Below are positions 17,709 through 26,896 of a stretch of 64,000 bases of DNA, piece after piece. The translations under genes and the position numbers were made by a program. The DNA lies in the NCBI GenBank assembly GCA_019635975.1, contig JAHBYM010000002.1, positions 1-64,000 of the forward strand, given 5' to 3'. The notes beneath the pieces were generated by a model. The model saw only the letters and a program-made list of their open reading frames with translations, had not been told where the DNA came from and ran no database searches. The first letter of the stretch is position 1. Every line of letters starts with the position of its first letter. The stretch is from Parvibaculum sp. GTDB lineage: Bacteria > Pseudomonadota > Alphaproteobacteria > Parvibaculales > Parvibaculaceae.

Positions 17709-18416
17709 ATGATTGCGGCGCAATGCCCGCTTTGTGGCGGAAGCGAATTCGGGGATTATCGTTCCAGAAAGAAGGTGCGCTGCACAGCCTGCGGGTCGTT
17801 TGAGCGCGGTCGCTTTCTGGGGCTGGTTCTACAACGTGCCGCCCCGGCGGCAACGGGATCGCCGGTCGTCCATTTTGCTCCGGAGGTCGGAACGTCGAAG
17901 GTTTTGAGGTCGCTGTATGGAGAAGCATACCAGCCGGCCGATGTCAGCCCCGATTCCTACCCCTGGATGGATATTCCAGTTCGTCAGATCGATCTCCAAT
18001 ATCCGTCTCGCTACTTGGCCCCCGAAAGTGTACTGGGGCTAGTCCACAGCCACATCCTGGAGCATATACCGGGAGATCTCACCAACAGCCTTTATGAGAT
18101 GAACGCCGCTATCGAGGTGGGTGGGTTTCACATCTTCGTCGTTCCGTTCTTTTCGGACTGGTACAGAGAAGATATGGATTCCGGCATGAGCCGCGAGGAA
18201 AGAGATCGCCTGTTTGGTCAGTGGGACCACGTACGGTCGTTCGGGCGCCGCGATTTTCTGGATCGCATCGGGCCGTGCTTCCGGAATTTTGAGCGTATTC
18301 ATTTGAATGACATTGTCACTGTCGATGACCTCGTCGCCGCTGCTGTGCCCCCCAGCGCCCTGACACAGCTCACGGCACATAGCGTTTTCTATTTCAGAAA
18401 GTTGCGATCGCTTTGA
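17709..18416 (+). CDS. Methyltransferase-like protein with N-terminal zinc ribbon
   Basis: The product begins MIAAQCPLCGGSEFGDYRSRKKVRCTACGSFERGR, a four-cysteine zinc ribbon of C-x2-C...C-x2-C form. A Rossmann-like part follows (GSPVVHFAPEVGTSKVLRSLYGEAYQPADVSPDS) with SHILEHIPGDLTNSLYEMNAAIEVGGFHIFVVPF, the usual post-motif region of SAM methyltransferases. The SAM-binding glycine loop is replaced by APEVG, so activity is not certain. In-frame TTG codons at 17658 and 17691 could extend it. The 180 bases before it hold no gene I recognise. Confidence 0.7.
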   Translation: MIAAQCPLCGGSEFGDYRSRKKVRCTACGSFERGRFLGLVLQRAAPAATGSPVVHFAPEVGTSKVLRSLYGEAYQPADVSPDSYPWMDIPVRQIDLQYPSRYLAPESVLGLVHSHILEHIPGDLTNSLYEMNAAIEVGGFHIFVVPFFSDWYREDMDSGMSREERDRLFGQWDHVRSFGRRDFLDRIGPCFRNFERIHLNDIVTVDDLVAAAVPPSALTQLTAHSVFYFRKLRSL

Positions 18417-18547
18417 GCGGGTAAAAAAGGGGTTTCGCGCAACGCCTCCATCCGGGTGCTGATAATAATGTGCGGGGTGACGGGTTGGTGGTGCCCGCCA
18501 CGTCTTGTGTGACAGATGTGTTGATTTCTGCAGGGGAGCTGGGCGCT

Positions 18548-20146
18548 TTGGAGACCATCTACGAATACTTGAAGTCTTCGATTCCTGCGGATCATTGCAG
18601 GCAGTCAAGGGCGATAGATCTGGTGATCGCGCGTATTCGCGCCGGATTTCGACCTGCCAAAGTTCTTGATTTGGGTTGCGGGGCTGGCAACACCGTCGAT
18701 TTCTTTCGGTCACGCCTTCCGGAAAGTAAATGGGTAGGTGTCGATGTCGAGCAGAGTCCCGAGGTTGCGACGCGTACGCGGAGCGATGCGACGTTTGTCA
18801 CCTTCGACGGAGTAAATCTGCCCTTTGCCGATGGGGAGTTTGACCTGATCTATTCCAATCAGGTGCTGGAGCATGTGCGCCATCCTGAGCGGCTTTTGTC
18901 TGAAGTGCACCGGGTGTTGTCGCCGGACGGGTTTTTTATCGGACAGACGTCGCATCTTGAGCCTTTCCATTCCTTCAGTTACTGGAATTTTACGGCCTAT
19001 GGCTTCAAGGAAATTTGTGAGTCCGCCAATCTCAGGCTGGTGGAGATTCGGCCGGGTATAGACGGCATAACGCTGGTGAAGAGGGCCTACCTGGGGCGTC
19101 CTGCTGAATATTCCCGGTGGTTCGCGGAAGAGTCTCCTGTCAATGTTGAAATCGAGGAGTCTGCGAGGAAGAAGAGTCGAAGCGCGCAGACAATAAATTA
19201 CCGCAAGTTGATGTATTGCGGGCAATTCGCCTTTGCGTGCCAACGGAAGCGCCATAGGGACGAGGAGAAAGAGCCGAGCGACGGATTTGTAAACCGTCTC
19301 GCGCAGCAGGTGACAGGGAAGGCGCGCCGTGCAATGCGCGCGCGAACCGACAATGACGCACATATGCTTGCTCTTCCCGGTGGAATGTTGATCGAATATA
19401 GCTGCCCACGGCGGTTCCATATTCCGCGTGCACTGAGCGGTGTGGGGCTTGCGGGATATGAGCCGGTTACGATGGCGGCCTTCCTGGCATCCGCGGAAAG
19501 TGTCGAAGGGGCAGTCTTCGATGTTGGAGCGAACATCGGAATATATGCTCTGGCGGCGGCGAGTGCATTGGGAAAGACGTGTATCGCTTTCGAACCGTTT
19601 CCTGCTGCGGCGGATGTTTTGGAAGACATCGTGAAGAGATATCAGTTGCCGGTCTCACTGCGGCGGGCCGCCCTGGCGGAGAATAGCGGTGCAACGACTT
19701 TCTATCTGTCAGCGCGCTCAGACATGAGCAACAGTCTTAACCCGGAATTTCGTGAGCATCGCGGAGAGATTGTTGTGGAGACAACGACTCTGGACAAGGA
19801 GTCGCTTTCTTGCCGACTCGGTGTCGTGAAAATCGATACTGAAACGACGGAGATGGATGTGTTGCGTGGTGGCAGGCACGTTTTCGAGCGTGATCGCCCC
19901 AGTGTGATCATCGAGATTCTCGATGACAATCTAGCGATGGAAGCGCGCGGTTTCTTCGCGTCCTACGGATACACCATTACCGAACTTGGAAAGCCAGACG
20001 TTTGGCGGCGGATCAGTGGATCGAGCGGTGAAGTTATTCTGGGAGATCGCCGCAACTGGCTTGCGTCTCCACAGCCGTTGGGAGACAAATTTTTTGAGCG
20101 AGCGGCATTCTGGGCCGCGAACATGCGCGATCTTCCGGCGTTTTGA
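18548..20146 (+). CDS. Fused class I methyltransferase - FkbM-family methyltransferase
   Basis: Two enzymes in one 532-residue chain. Residues 1-235 are a class I SAM methyltransferase (VLDLGCGAGNTVDFF, LEHVRHPERLLSEVHRVLSPDG), closely related to the stand-alone protein at 15593. A basic linker leads to an FkbM domain at about residues 290-500 (VFDVGANIGIYALAAASALG, CIAFEPFP, VVKIDTETTEMDVLRGG). The frame is open back to a GTG at 18470, but TTG at 18548 aligns exactly with the ATG of the paralogue (ETIYEYLKSSIPADHCRQ versus QSVFDYLAPSIPEDHCRQ) and has AGGGGAG upstream. Two distinct methylations of the same glycan are plausible. Confidence 0.83.
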   Translation: METIYEYLKSSIPADHCRQSRAIDLVIARIRAGFRPAKVLDLGCGAGNTVDFFRSRLPESKWVGVDVEQSPEVATRTRSDATFVTFDGVNLPFADGEFDLIYSNQVLEHVRHPERLLSEVHRVLSPDGFFIGQTSHLEPFHSFSYWNFTAYGFKEICESANLRLVEIRPGIDGITLVKRAYLGRPAEYSRWFAEESPVNVEIEESARKKSRSAQTINYRKLMYCGQFAFACQRKRHRDEEKEPSDGFVNRLAQQVTGKARRAMRARTDNDAHMLALPGGMLIEYSCPRRFHIPRALSGVGLAGYEPVTMAAFLASAESVEGAVFDVGANIGIYALAAASALGKTCIAFEPFPAAADVLEDIVKRYQLPVSLRRAALAENSGATTFYLSARSDMSNSLNPEFREHRGEIVVETTTLDKESLSCRLGVVKIDTETTEMDVLRGGRHVFERDRPSVIIEILDDNLAMEARGFFASYGYTITELGKPDVWRRISGSSGEVILGDRRNWLASPQPLGDKFFERAAFWAANMRDLPAF

Positions 20147-20225
20147 TAGACTTCCTGCGATCGGATGGGTGGAAGCTGCTTCACTCCAGGTGGTATGCGG
20201 AAACAAGTAAATTGACAGAGTTCCA

Positions 20226-21440
20226 TCAGTGGTCGACATCGATCTCCGCATAGGACATGACTCGCAATCGCTCGATTTGTTCATGAGATAGAATGCCGCG
20301 CTCAATGTATTCATGAGCGTTTTTCAGTTGTACGATTCGAGCGTTCACATCCAGCGATTGTCTGTTTGTAATGTTATTCAGATCTTTGGAAATGAAGTAC
20401 TGAACGGTAATGATGGGAACGAAGGCGGGCACATCTTCTTTGGTGTAGCGAATTATTAAATCCCAGTCGACCAGACGACTCAGGGTTTCATCGAAATCGC
20501 CGTGGCTCTCATACATCTCCCGCCGATGAACGAAGCAGTTCAGGTCGATGAAATTCGAACGAAGAAGCTGGGCGCGATTGTATTCGCTGTACAGTATGCG
20601 CGACTCGCCAGCATCAACGTCGTTGAATTGGAGTGCCGAATAGGCGCAGCGTTTACCAGGGGTGGTCAGCATCCCGGTCAACATCCAAAGCAAGTGATCA
20701 TTGTGCCAGAAGTTGTCGGAATCAAGATAAGCAAATATATCGCCTGACGCAGCCCTCATCGCGGCGTTTCGGGCTTTTGAAACGCCGCCATGCGCATTTT
20801 GGATTATCTTCACATATCCTGAGTCGACCTCGCGGTGAAACTCATTCGATAACAGTTTGACCGTATCGTCGTCGCTGCCATCATCGGAAATCAGTACTTG
20901 GTACGGCTGAATACTTTGTCTGAGTGCGGATTCCACGGCCCGAGCGACGGTCGACCTCCTGTTCCACGTAGGAATAATTACGCTGACCTTGGCGTCCTTA
21001 TCCTCAAGAATGCGCACTGCCTCGTTTCTTGCGGCAGGCAATATGTCATCAGCGCGGATCGGCGTCGTGCTGGATAGCAGTGTTTGAATGTCGTTTATAT
21101 CAAGCACAGAGTTTAACGGTCGGAACGATGTATAGTTTGGTGGTGGAAATGCTCCAGACAGACCGCGCGTTCGTCCCTCGCGCTTTCCGATCGTCGCGTA
21201 GTGCACAAGCGGGTTGATGCCGGCGATGGCGACGTCGGGGTTGGCGGCAACATAGGCGCGTGTGTCGAAGGTGGGCGAGGGGTTGCGGCCAATTTGCGCA
21301 CCAACCCACAGATAGTGTTCGACGGGGTCGAGACCGAGCGCCTCGACGTCCGGATATTGCGCGAGGTACCATGCGGTATCGAACAGTCCCGAGTCACGGA
21401 CTGTTGCGATGTCGTTCTCGAGCATACCGATCGACTTCAT
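20226..21440 (-). CDS. GT2-family glycosyltransferase with two N-terminal YPDV modules
   Basis: The 404-residue protein starts at 21440, where ATGA overlaps the stop of the upstream sulfotransferase. Two modules lie at residues 20-90 (LFDTAWYLAQYPDVEALG, then FDTRAYVAANPDV... HYATIGKREGR). A GT2 domain follows: AKVSVIIPTWNRRSTVARAVESAL, QVLISDDGSDDDTVKLL, GGVSKARNAAMRAASGDIFAYLDSDNFW with the D-x-D motif. It is convergent with the FkbM fusion and co-transcribed with the sulfotransferase. The acceptor sugar is unknown. Confidence 0.85.
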   Translation of the reverse strand: MKSIGMLENDIATVRDSGLFDTAWYLAQYPDVEALGLDPVEHYLWVGAQIGRNPSPTFDTRAYVAANPDVAIAGINPLVHYATIGKREGRTRGLSGAFPPPNYTSFRPLNSVLDINDIQTLLSSTTPIRADDILPAARNEAVRILEDKDAKVSVIIPTWNRRSTVARAVESALRQSIQPYQVLISDDGSDDDTVKLLSNEFHREVDSGYVKIIQNAHGGVSKARNAAMRAASGDIFAYLDSDNFWHNDHLLWMLTGMLTTPGKRCAYSALQFNDVDAGESRILYSEYNRAQLLRSNFIDLNCFVHRREMYESHGDFDETLSRLVDWDLIIRYTKEDVPAFVPIITVQYFISKDLNNITNRQSLDVNARIVQLKNAHEYIERGILSHEQIERLRVMSYAEIDVDH

Positions 21441-22777
21441 GTCCGGTCCACGGTTGTTCCGTCCGCCCGGTTGCGGATGGCGGGTGCTTGCGCCCCGTTT
21501 GGCGCGCGACCTTCGCGGAAGCCATAGCGCACGTAGTGGCGCAGCGGGTTCATGCCGGATGCGGCGACGTCCTTGTGGACGCGTTTGTACCAATCGGCGT
21601 CGAAGAGGCCGGAGCGCCGGACCCGCACCATCTGTTGCCACACCCGTATGGGGGCAGGCAGGAACGATAGGGCGCGCGGGTCAAGCAGCACTTCGAGCGC
21701 GCCACGGTCCCTTGCCACCAGCTCCTTCTCGCGTATCAGCCGGGTCAACGCGGCGATCTCTTCGAAGCGTGCCGCGAGGTCCGCTTCGGCTTTTGTCATG
21801 ACCTCTCTCAATTGGGCCTCGGCGCGTGTCCGCGCAGCTCTTTCCGCGTCCGCCAGTGCCAGTGCCTCGTCGGCGCTCTGCTGTCGCGTAGAGACAAGAC
21901 GCGCGAACGCGGGTGCAGCGTCGTCGAACGCTAACCTGATTGCATCGAGCGATGCAAAGTCGGCGGGATTTTCTCCTTCGCTCGCCCAGCGGCTGAAAAT
22001 TTCAAACGTATCGCGCAGCCATGCTGGAAGTGCCGGGTTCTCGACGACCCGCGTTTGCGGTTCGCAGTGATGGCGCAGCTTGTCGACAAGGAAGGCGTCG
22101 ATCTCCGGTCCGGCGCTTTCGGGTGAGTGAGGCCATGAAAAGCCGAGTGTCGTTGCGGCACGTGCGACGAGCCCCGGCCAGTCGTTCATCAGCTCGTCGT
22201 AACTGCAATGGAAGCGCGGTACACCGCGCGATGCCGCCTCGGCCTCCAGCACGTGGCGCAACCAGATGAGATGCCCGAGTTCCGGGGGAAAACCATCGCG
22301 CCGTTCGAGAGAGGCCGCGACTTCCAGTGGATTGCGCACCGGCAGAACGACCCGGGGTTGCACATCCGCTTCCTTGAGGATATCGAACCAGAAGGACGTG
22401 ATGCGGCAAATGCGTGGATCCTTCAGGATGAAGAATGACGACGTGCCGAACTCGTCCTTCAACGCGGCGGCGGCGCGAGCCTTGAATTCGCCGGCCTGGG
22501 GCGAGGCATACCAGCGGTCGTTAAAGCGCAACCAGTCGTCCCAGCTCGATCCGGTGGAGTCGAGGATCGCGTGATTCAATTCCGAGATCTGGTTCGATTC
22601 CCAATATCCTGCCTCATTGTATTTGTTCGGCTGCATCAACTTTTTCGGCAGGTCCGCGCCCATAAGCGCCAGTACGCGCGATATCGCGCTGGTGCCGGAG
22701 CGATGCATGCCCAGCACCAGCAAACAGACGCGTACGGAAGAAACACTCTTCTCCCGATTGTTGACTTTATTGGTCAC
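21437..22777 (-). CDS. Sulfotransferase with coiled coil and C-terminal YPDV-type module
   Basis: The protein has 446 residues from a GTG start behind GAGGA. The 5'-PAPS loop is VLGMHRSGTSAISRVLALMG (residue 21 on), followed by the AGYWES and ILKDPR motifs and a 3'-phosphate region VVLPVRNPLEVAASL. A predicted coiled coil with many Ala/Glu/Arg residues covers about 300-350 (ADAERAARTRAEAQLREVMTK). The last 60 residues hold one copy of the module: FDADWYKRVHKDVAASG, NPLRHYVRYGFREGR. A sulfotransferase carrying the same module as neighbouring glycosyltransferases suggests a shared scaffold. Confidence 0.83.
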   Translation of the reverse strand: MTNKVNNREKSVSSVRVCLLVLGMHRSGTSAISRVLALMGADLPKKLMQPNKYNEAGYWESNQISELNHAILDSTGSSWDDWLRFNDRWYASPQAGEFKARAAAALKDEFGTSSFFILKDPRICRITSFWFDILKEADVQPRVVLPVRNPLEVAASLERRDGFPPELGHLIWLRHVLEAEAASRGVPRFHCSYDELMNDWPGLVARAATTLGFSWPHSPESAGPEIDAFLVDKLRHHCEPQTRVVENPALPAWLRDTFEIFSRWASEGENPADFASLDAIRLAFDDAAPAFARLVSTRQQSADEALALADAERAARTRAEAQLREVMTKAEADLAARFEEIAALTRLIREKELVARDRGALEVLLDPRALSFLPAPIRVWQQMVRVRRSGLFDADWYKRVHKDVAASGMNPLRHYVRYGFREGRAPNGAQAPAIRNRADGTTVDRT

Positions 22778-23244
22778 TATGTCCTCATCCGCCCCCCGGC
22801 AAGATCAATGTAAATAGAATTTTATCGGCGGGCAGGCAAGTTTCTTTCCAGCGGTGGCTCGAGCGACTATATCTGAGCGCTCAAGTAGCAATGCGGACGG
22901 TGGAGGAGATCGGCAAAGAGCGCCCGATCGCCATGAACGGACTTTCACGACCCCGACGGGCCGCCGGGAACATTTCGTCTTGTGACGTCTATAGTGTCGC
23001 GAGATGTCGATAATTTGCATCCTGGCGATCGGAAGGCCTCCGGATATGCTTGCGATGGCGCGTCCTGATTGTCTGCATCAAGCAGAGTAGTTCGCTTCAC
23101 TGTTATCACGAGTACCCGTCAATCAGGGCGAGCATCGCGGCCGATACCGATGAAGTCCAATGTTGCGGCTGGTGGCAAAACCCGGATCATGACTATGCGA
23201 CTTGTGAAGGCGCCCGGCGGGTGCTGCTCGCCGATCGGGGCGGG
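22778..23244. other. 467-base intergenic stretch between two reverse-strand genes
   Basis: It holds the promoter side of the sulfotransferase/GT2 pair (an AT-rich patch TGTAAATAGAATTTTATC at 22809-22826) and the downstream side of the DUF2793 gene. I found no intact gene, clear T-run terminator or RNA gene. Confidence 0.4.
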
Positions 23245-24693
23245 CTACATGTATTGCCCGCCTGTGGCTTCCATTCCCGCGCTACTTCCGGGCAGATAGC
23301 TCGCACCGCCGCCATTCGTGTTGATGACGCTGTTGCCGTCGACCCGGTAGCGGGTTCCGGTCGCACCACCCGTAAAGGTGGTGCCGTTGACCATCATCAT
23401 CCCGAGGTAACGCGCATCGGCGAAGAGCGTGATGGCGGGTGTACCGGTGAGGGTGATGGTGATGTTCTGCGCGCGAATAATGCCTTGTCGCGCGGTTGCC
23501 CAATGTCCACCTGCTCCACCGAGTATCGAATAGTCTCCCTGGGCTTCGACGATGGCAAGATCGGCGGCGCGGATGTGCTGGCTCCAGCCGGCACCGAACT
23601 CGACATTGCGGAAGAGGATGGTGGACAATTTTTCTGCAAACAGGCCGAAGGTTGCACCGCTACCGGGTCCGACAAGGCGGACACCCCGAAGATCGTAGAT
23701 CGTGGCGACGCCCGTTGATGTTAGCCCGCTTTCGTTTGCCGATGTCGTTTCCAGAACGACGTTCCCTGGCGTCGTCGTGTCGCCAATGATGGTGATTTTT
23801 CCGGCCCCGACCATGGCTTTGGCAACAAGACCGGGGCCGGCTGAGTAGGTGCCCGCGCCGAGTTCGATCGTCACATCGTAGATCGAGCTGTCGAGCGCGG
23901 CGGCCGTGTCGATGGCGTGCTGGATTGTCAGAAAAGCGCCGCCCGCATCGTTGACAAACCCGGTGTTGTCGTCGTTCCCATCGGTGCGGACGTAATAGGT
24001 GCGGGGTCCGGTCAACGGTTCGCGGTAGTCCGAGCCGGAGGGAAAGCCGACCTTTCCCGTTTCCCGGTCGACGACGATTGATTGCCGCCACGCCGATCCA
24101 TCCGAGCTCACCTTGAAAGTCAGGTCGTCGTTTCCGGTCAATCCGATTTCCCCGTGACCGGAGTATCCGCTCTGAAAGAGAAGCGCAGCCGTATTCTCGG
24201 CGCCGGCCTTGTTTACGATGACATGCAGGTTGCCGGTGCCGGGCGTCATGTCGTCGTGCGATATGAGGACGGCATCAGACTTGACCGCGAAGCGGTTTGT
24301 TTCGTCGGCCGAGGTGTTGATGCCCAGCATGTACGCTGCGCCGGCCGCCGGTGCGAAGTCGATCCAGCCGGGGGCGGAGAAGACCAGCAGCTTTCCCTCG
24401 TCCTTGACCCAGGCGAGCCAGCCGGCGTTCGGCACCATGAAAAGCCATTGGCCGTCGAGCCATGCTGCGATGCTGCCGTCCCGTCCGTTCCACGCGCCGG
24501 TTGCGTCGGCCGCGACGATGTGGCGTTCGCCGGGCACGGGTTCGGAGGGCGGCGCGGCAAAACCGCGGCTTTCTACCGCGAGCTGCACGAGCGCGTCGAG
24601 CTTTCGCATCGCCTCGTTATGCGTCACATGCTTTTGTGCCTGACTTGGCATGATGTAAGGCAGGCTGAGTAGTTCGGTCGTTTCGGAAGACAT
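23245..24693 (-). CDS. DUF2793 protein with right-handed beta-helix; phage or GTA spike-like
   Basis: A 482-residue protein starting MSSETTELLSLPYIMPSQAQKHVTHNEAMRKLDALVQL, the hallmark of DUF2793, with AGGGATCG before the ATG. The first 200 residues are the DUF2793 region (WLDGQWLFMVPNAGWLAWV, GWIDF). From about residue 230 a pectate-lyase-like beta-helix begins (RTYYVRTDGNDDNTGFVNDAGGAFLTIQHAID, then many short beta repeats with NITITLTG). There is no signal peptide. This layout is that of phage tail spikes and, from memory, of the capsule-binding fibres of gene transfer agents. No other phage gene is nearby. Confidence 0.75.
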   Translation of the reverse strand: MSSETTELLSLPYIMPSQAQKHVTHNEAMRKLDALVQLAVESRGFAAPPSEPVPGERHIVAADATGAWNGRDGSIAAWLDGQWLFMVPNAGWLAWVKDEGKLLVFSAPGWIDFAPAAGAAYMLGINTSADETNRFAVKSDAVLISHDDMTPGTGNLHVIVNKAGAENTAALLFQSGYSGHGEIGLTGNDDLTFKVSSDGSAWRQSIVVDRETGKVGFPSGSDYREPLTGPRTYYVRTDGNDDNTGFVNDAGGAFLTIQHAIDTAAALDSSIYDVTIELGAGTYSAGPGLVAKAMVGAGKITIIGDTTTPGNVVLETTSANESGLTSTGVATIYDLRGVRLVGPGSGATFGLFAEKLSTILFRNVEFGAGWSQHIRAADLAIVEAQGDYSILGGAGGHWATARQGIIRAQNITITLTGTPAITLFADARYLGMMMVNGTTFTGGATGTRYRVDGNSVINTNGGGASYLPGSSAGMEATGGQYM

Positions 24694-24849
24694 GGGCGAT
24701 CCCTTTTCGGTTTTTCCGGGCTGCTTTCTCCGGACACGGCCATCGTAGGGCGCGGTGCGGGGGGCGGGGATAAGTTCGCGGTCGGGTTTGTTGCGCCTTT
24801 TCCGGCAATGGCTTATCGAATTCCTGTAACGTTGAGCGGCGGGGGAACG

Positions 24850-26883
24850 ATGGGACTGGAATACGGATTGATGCGCCTTTCCGTGATGCGGGCCGCCGGA
24901 TCGGGGCTGGTGCTGCGCGCGGAGATCCGGCAGTCCGCGGCGGGAGCGCTGGCGCGGCTGCGCCTGACGCCGGCGGATGGCGCACCGCTGCCGGCCGGGC
25001 GCTATCTGCTGCGCGTGTCGATGGCGCCGCCGCGGGTTCCGGAATTTGCCGTTGGCGTCGTCGCGGAAGGTGCGGCCGCGATGCATGCCGCCGTCGATGC
25101 GCCGCATGCGCCGGCGGGTTATGCGCCGGTGGTGCTGACGCGGGACGCGCCCGCGCTCATCGTCACCGCCAATATTCCGGCCGACACGCTTTCACGCCTC
25201 TCGTGGCGGTTACAGCCGAAAGGATATGCCGCATTCTATGGCGGATTGTCGCTGCGGTTCGTCATGCGCCTCCTTGTCCGCAAGGAGAGCTATGCAATGT
25301 TTCGGGAAGCGTTGCGCCGGAATGGCATACGAGGTTTCGGCGCGGCGGCACGACGCGACTGGGCGGCTGCGATGGCGCTGCCGGCGCGCTTGTCGGGCTT
25401 CACCGGGAATGCGCTCGACTATCCGGAGGCGACAGGTGCGCCAATGCGACCACCGTTCACTCTTCCGGCACTGCGATTGATCGCCGATTTCTCGCGCGGT
25501 GCGGAAGTGCCCGGGATCGACGATGCGCGGCTCGCGCGGGCACGCATGGCCGGCTTTTCTGCATTGTGCCTGCCTTGCGGCTGGGACGGCGAAGGATTGC
25601 TCTTGCCGCGCGCGGTGCGGGATTTTCTCGACAACCCGGCGCACGACTTTCCCTTTTTTCTGCGCCGGACCGACGTGCCGGCGGAGGCCGACGCGAAAAG
25701 CGAAAGCGCATTCGTCGCGGCGCTTGCGCCTTTGCTGCGCGACGCGCGCGCCTTGCGCGTCGAGACGCGATCGGTGCTGGCCGCGCCTGCGGCCGGCCGA
25801 TGCGCGGATATCTGGGACGAGGCCGCAAGGGAGACGGGGGCGGATATTTTTTTCGCCGAAGCGGGGCCGGCGAAGGGTGTTGCGCGACCGGCGCCGGCGG
25901 ATGATGGTGCGCGGCTTCCCGACACACCGCCGGCGCTATTCGGCCGCGCCGTTCATGCGACGATCGGCACGGCAGTCGGCGAAGCCGAACGGCGCGGGAT
26001 GCCGGGTTTCGTTTTTGTCGACATGGCGCGGCGTGACGGAACCGGACCGGGACTCGACGAAGATCCACGCTTTGGTCATGCATGGACCGAAGCCTTACGT
26101 GTCGCGCAGGCGCGCCATGCCGCATCGGCGGCGCGGGCGCCCGGTGCACTTCGCGCCGCAGTCGCAGTGCATGCTTTCTACCCGGATGTTTTCGGAGAGA
26201 TACTTGCGACGCTCGTGACGTTGCCACCGGCGCACAAGCTCTTCGTCACGACAGTGGAGATGCGCCGGGGCGAGATCGAACGGCAACTTGCCGCCTCGGG
26301 GCGCGACTATACATTGCGCATCGTCGAAAACCGCGGACGCGACATCCTGCCCTTCCTCGGGGTCTACGAGGAGATCCGCGCCGAGGGGTTCGATCTCGTC
26401 GCGAAAATCCACACAAAGAAATCGGTGCATCGAAAGGACGGAGAAAACTGGCGGCGGGCGCTGATCGATCCGATTGCGGGAGGCGATGGGTTCGCTCGTA
26501 TACTTGCAGCTTTCGCGGAGGATGCCACACTCGGCATGACGGGGCCGGACGCGCATCTCACCGGATTTCGCAACCATATCGTCGCCAATGAGGCACGTGT
26601 CTTCGGGCTGGCACGGCGGCTCGGCCTGACGGCACGCGATGTGACGCATGGGAGCTTTTTCGCGGGCTCGATGTTCGTCTCACGTGTCGCCGCGCTTGCA
26701 CCGCTGATGAGCCTTGCGATCGGCGACGACGATTTCGAACTCGAGGCCGGGCAGCTCGACGGGACGCTTGCTCATGCGATCGAGCGCGGTCTTGCGCTCA
26801 GTGTCGTTGCCAGCGGGATGCGCGTGGCGGGCGTCGAGGATGTGCTGCGCCGAAAGTCGATCCTGTGGAACATGTCGGGATGA
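24850..26883 (+). CDS. Rhamnan synthesis F-family (RgpF) protein
   Basis: A 677-residue protein. The C-terminal third is an RgpF domain: AVAVHAFYPDVFGEILATL, HKLFVTT, RIVENRGRDILPFLGVYEEI, FDLVAKIHTKKSVH, W-R, and HGSFFAGSMFVSR. The middle part (FSALCLPCGWDGEGLLLPRAVRDFL, FPFFLRR) loosely resembles WbsX-type glycosyltransferase domains that are often fused to RgpF. The N-terminal 170 residues are unassigned. The ATG at 24850 follows GGCGGGGGAACG; an earlier ATG at 24808 has no ribosome site. It is transcribed away from the DUF2793 gene. Confidence 0.8.
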   Translation: MGLEYGLMRLSVMRAAGSGLVLRAEIRQSAAGALARLRLTPADGAPLPAGRYLLRVSMAPPRVPEFAVGVVAEGAAAMHAAVDAPHAPAGYAPVVLTRDAPALIVTANIPADTLSRLSWRLQPKGYAAFYGGLSLRFVMRLLVRKESYAMFREALRRNGIRGFGAAARRDWAAAMALPARLSGFTGNALDYPEATGAPMRPPFTLPALRLIADFSRGAEVPGIDDARLARARMAGFSALCLPCGWDGEGLLLPRAVRDFLDNPAHDFPFFLRRTDVPAEADAKSESAFVAALAPLLRDARALRVETRSVLAAPAAGRCADIWDEAARETGADIFFAEAGPAKGVARPAPADDGARLPDTPPALFGRAVHATIGTAVGEAERRGMPGFVFVDMARRDGTGPGLDEDPRFGHAWTEALRVAQARHAASAARAPGALRAAVAVHAFYPDVFGEILATLVTLPPAHKLFVTTVEMRRGEIERQLAASGRDYTLRIVENRGRDILPFLGVYEEIRAEGFDLVAKIHTKKSVHRKDGENWRRALIDPIAGGDGFARILAAFAEDATLGMTGPDAHLTGFRNHIVANEARVFGLARRLGLTARDVTHGSFFAGSMFVSRVAALAPLMSLAIGDDDFELEAGQLDGTLAHAIERGLALSVVASGMRVAGVEDVLRRKSILWNMSG

Positions 26884-26896
26884 GGCCGCGCGCCGC

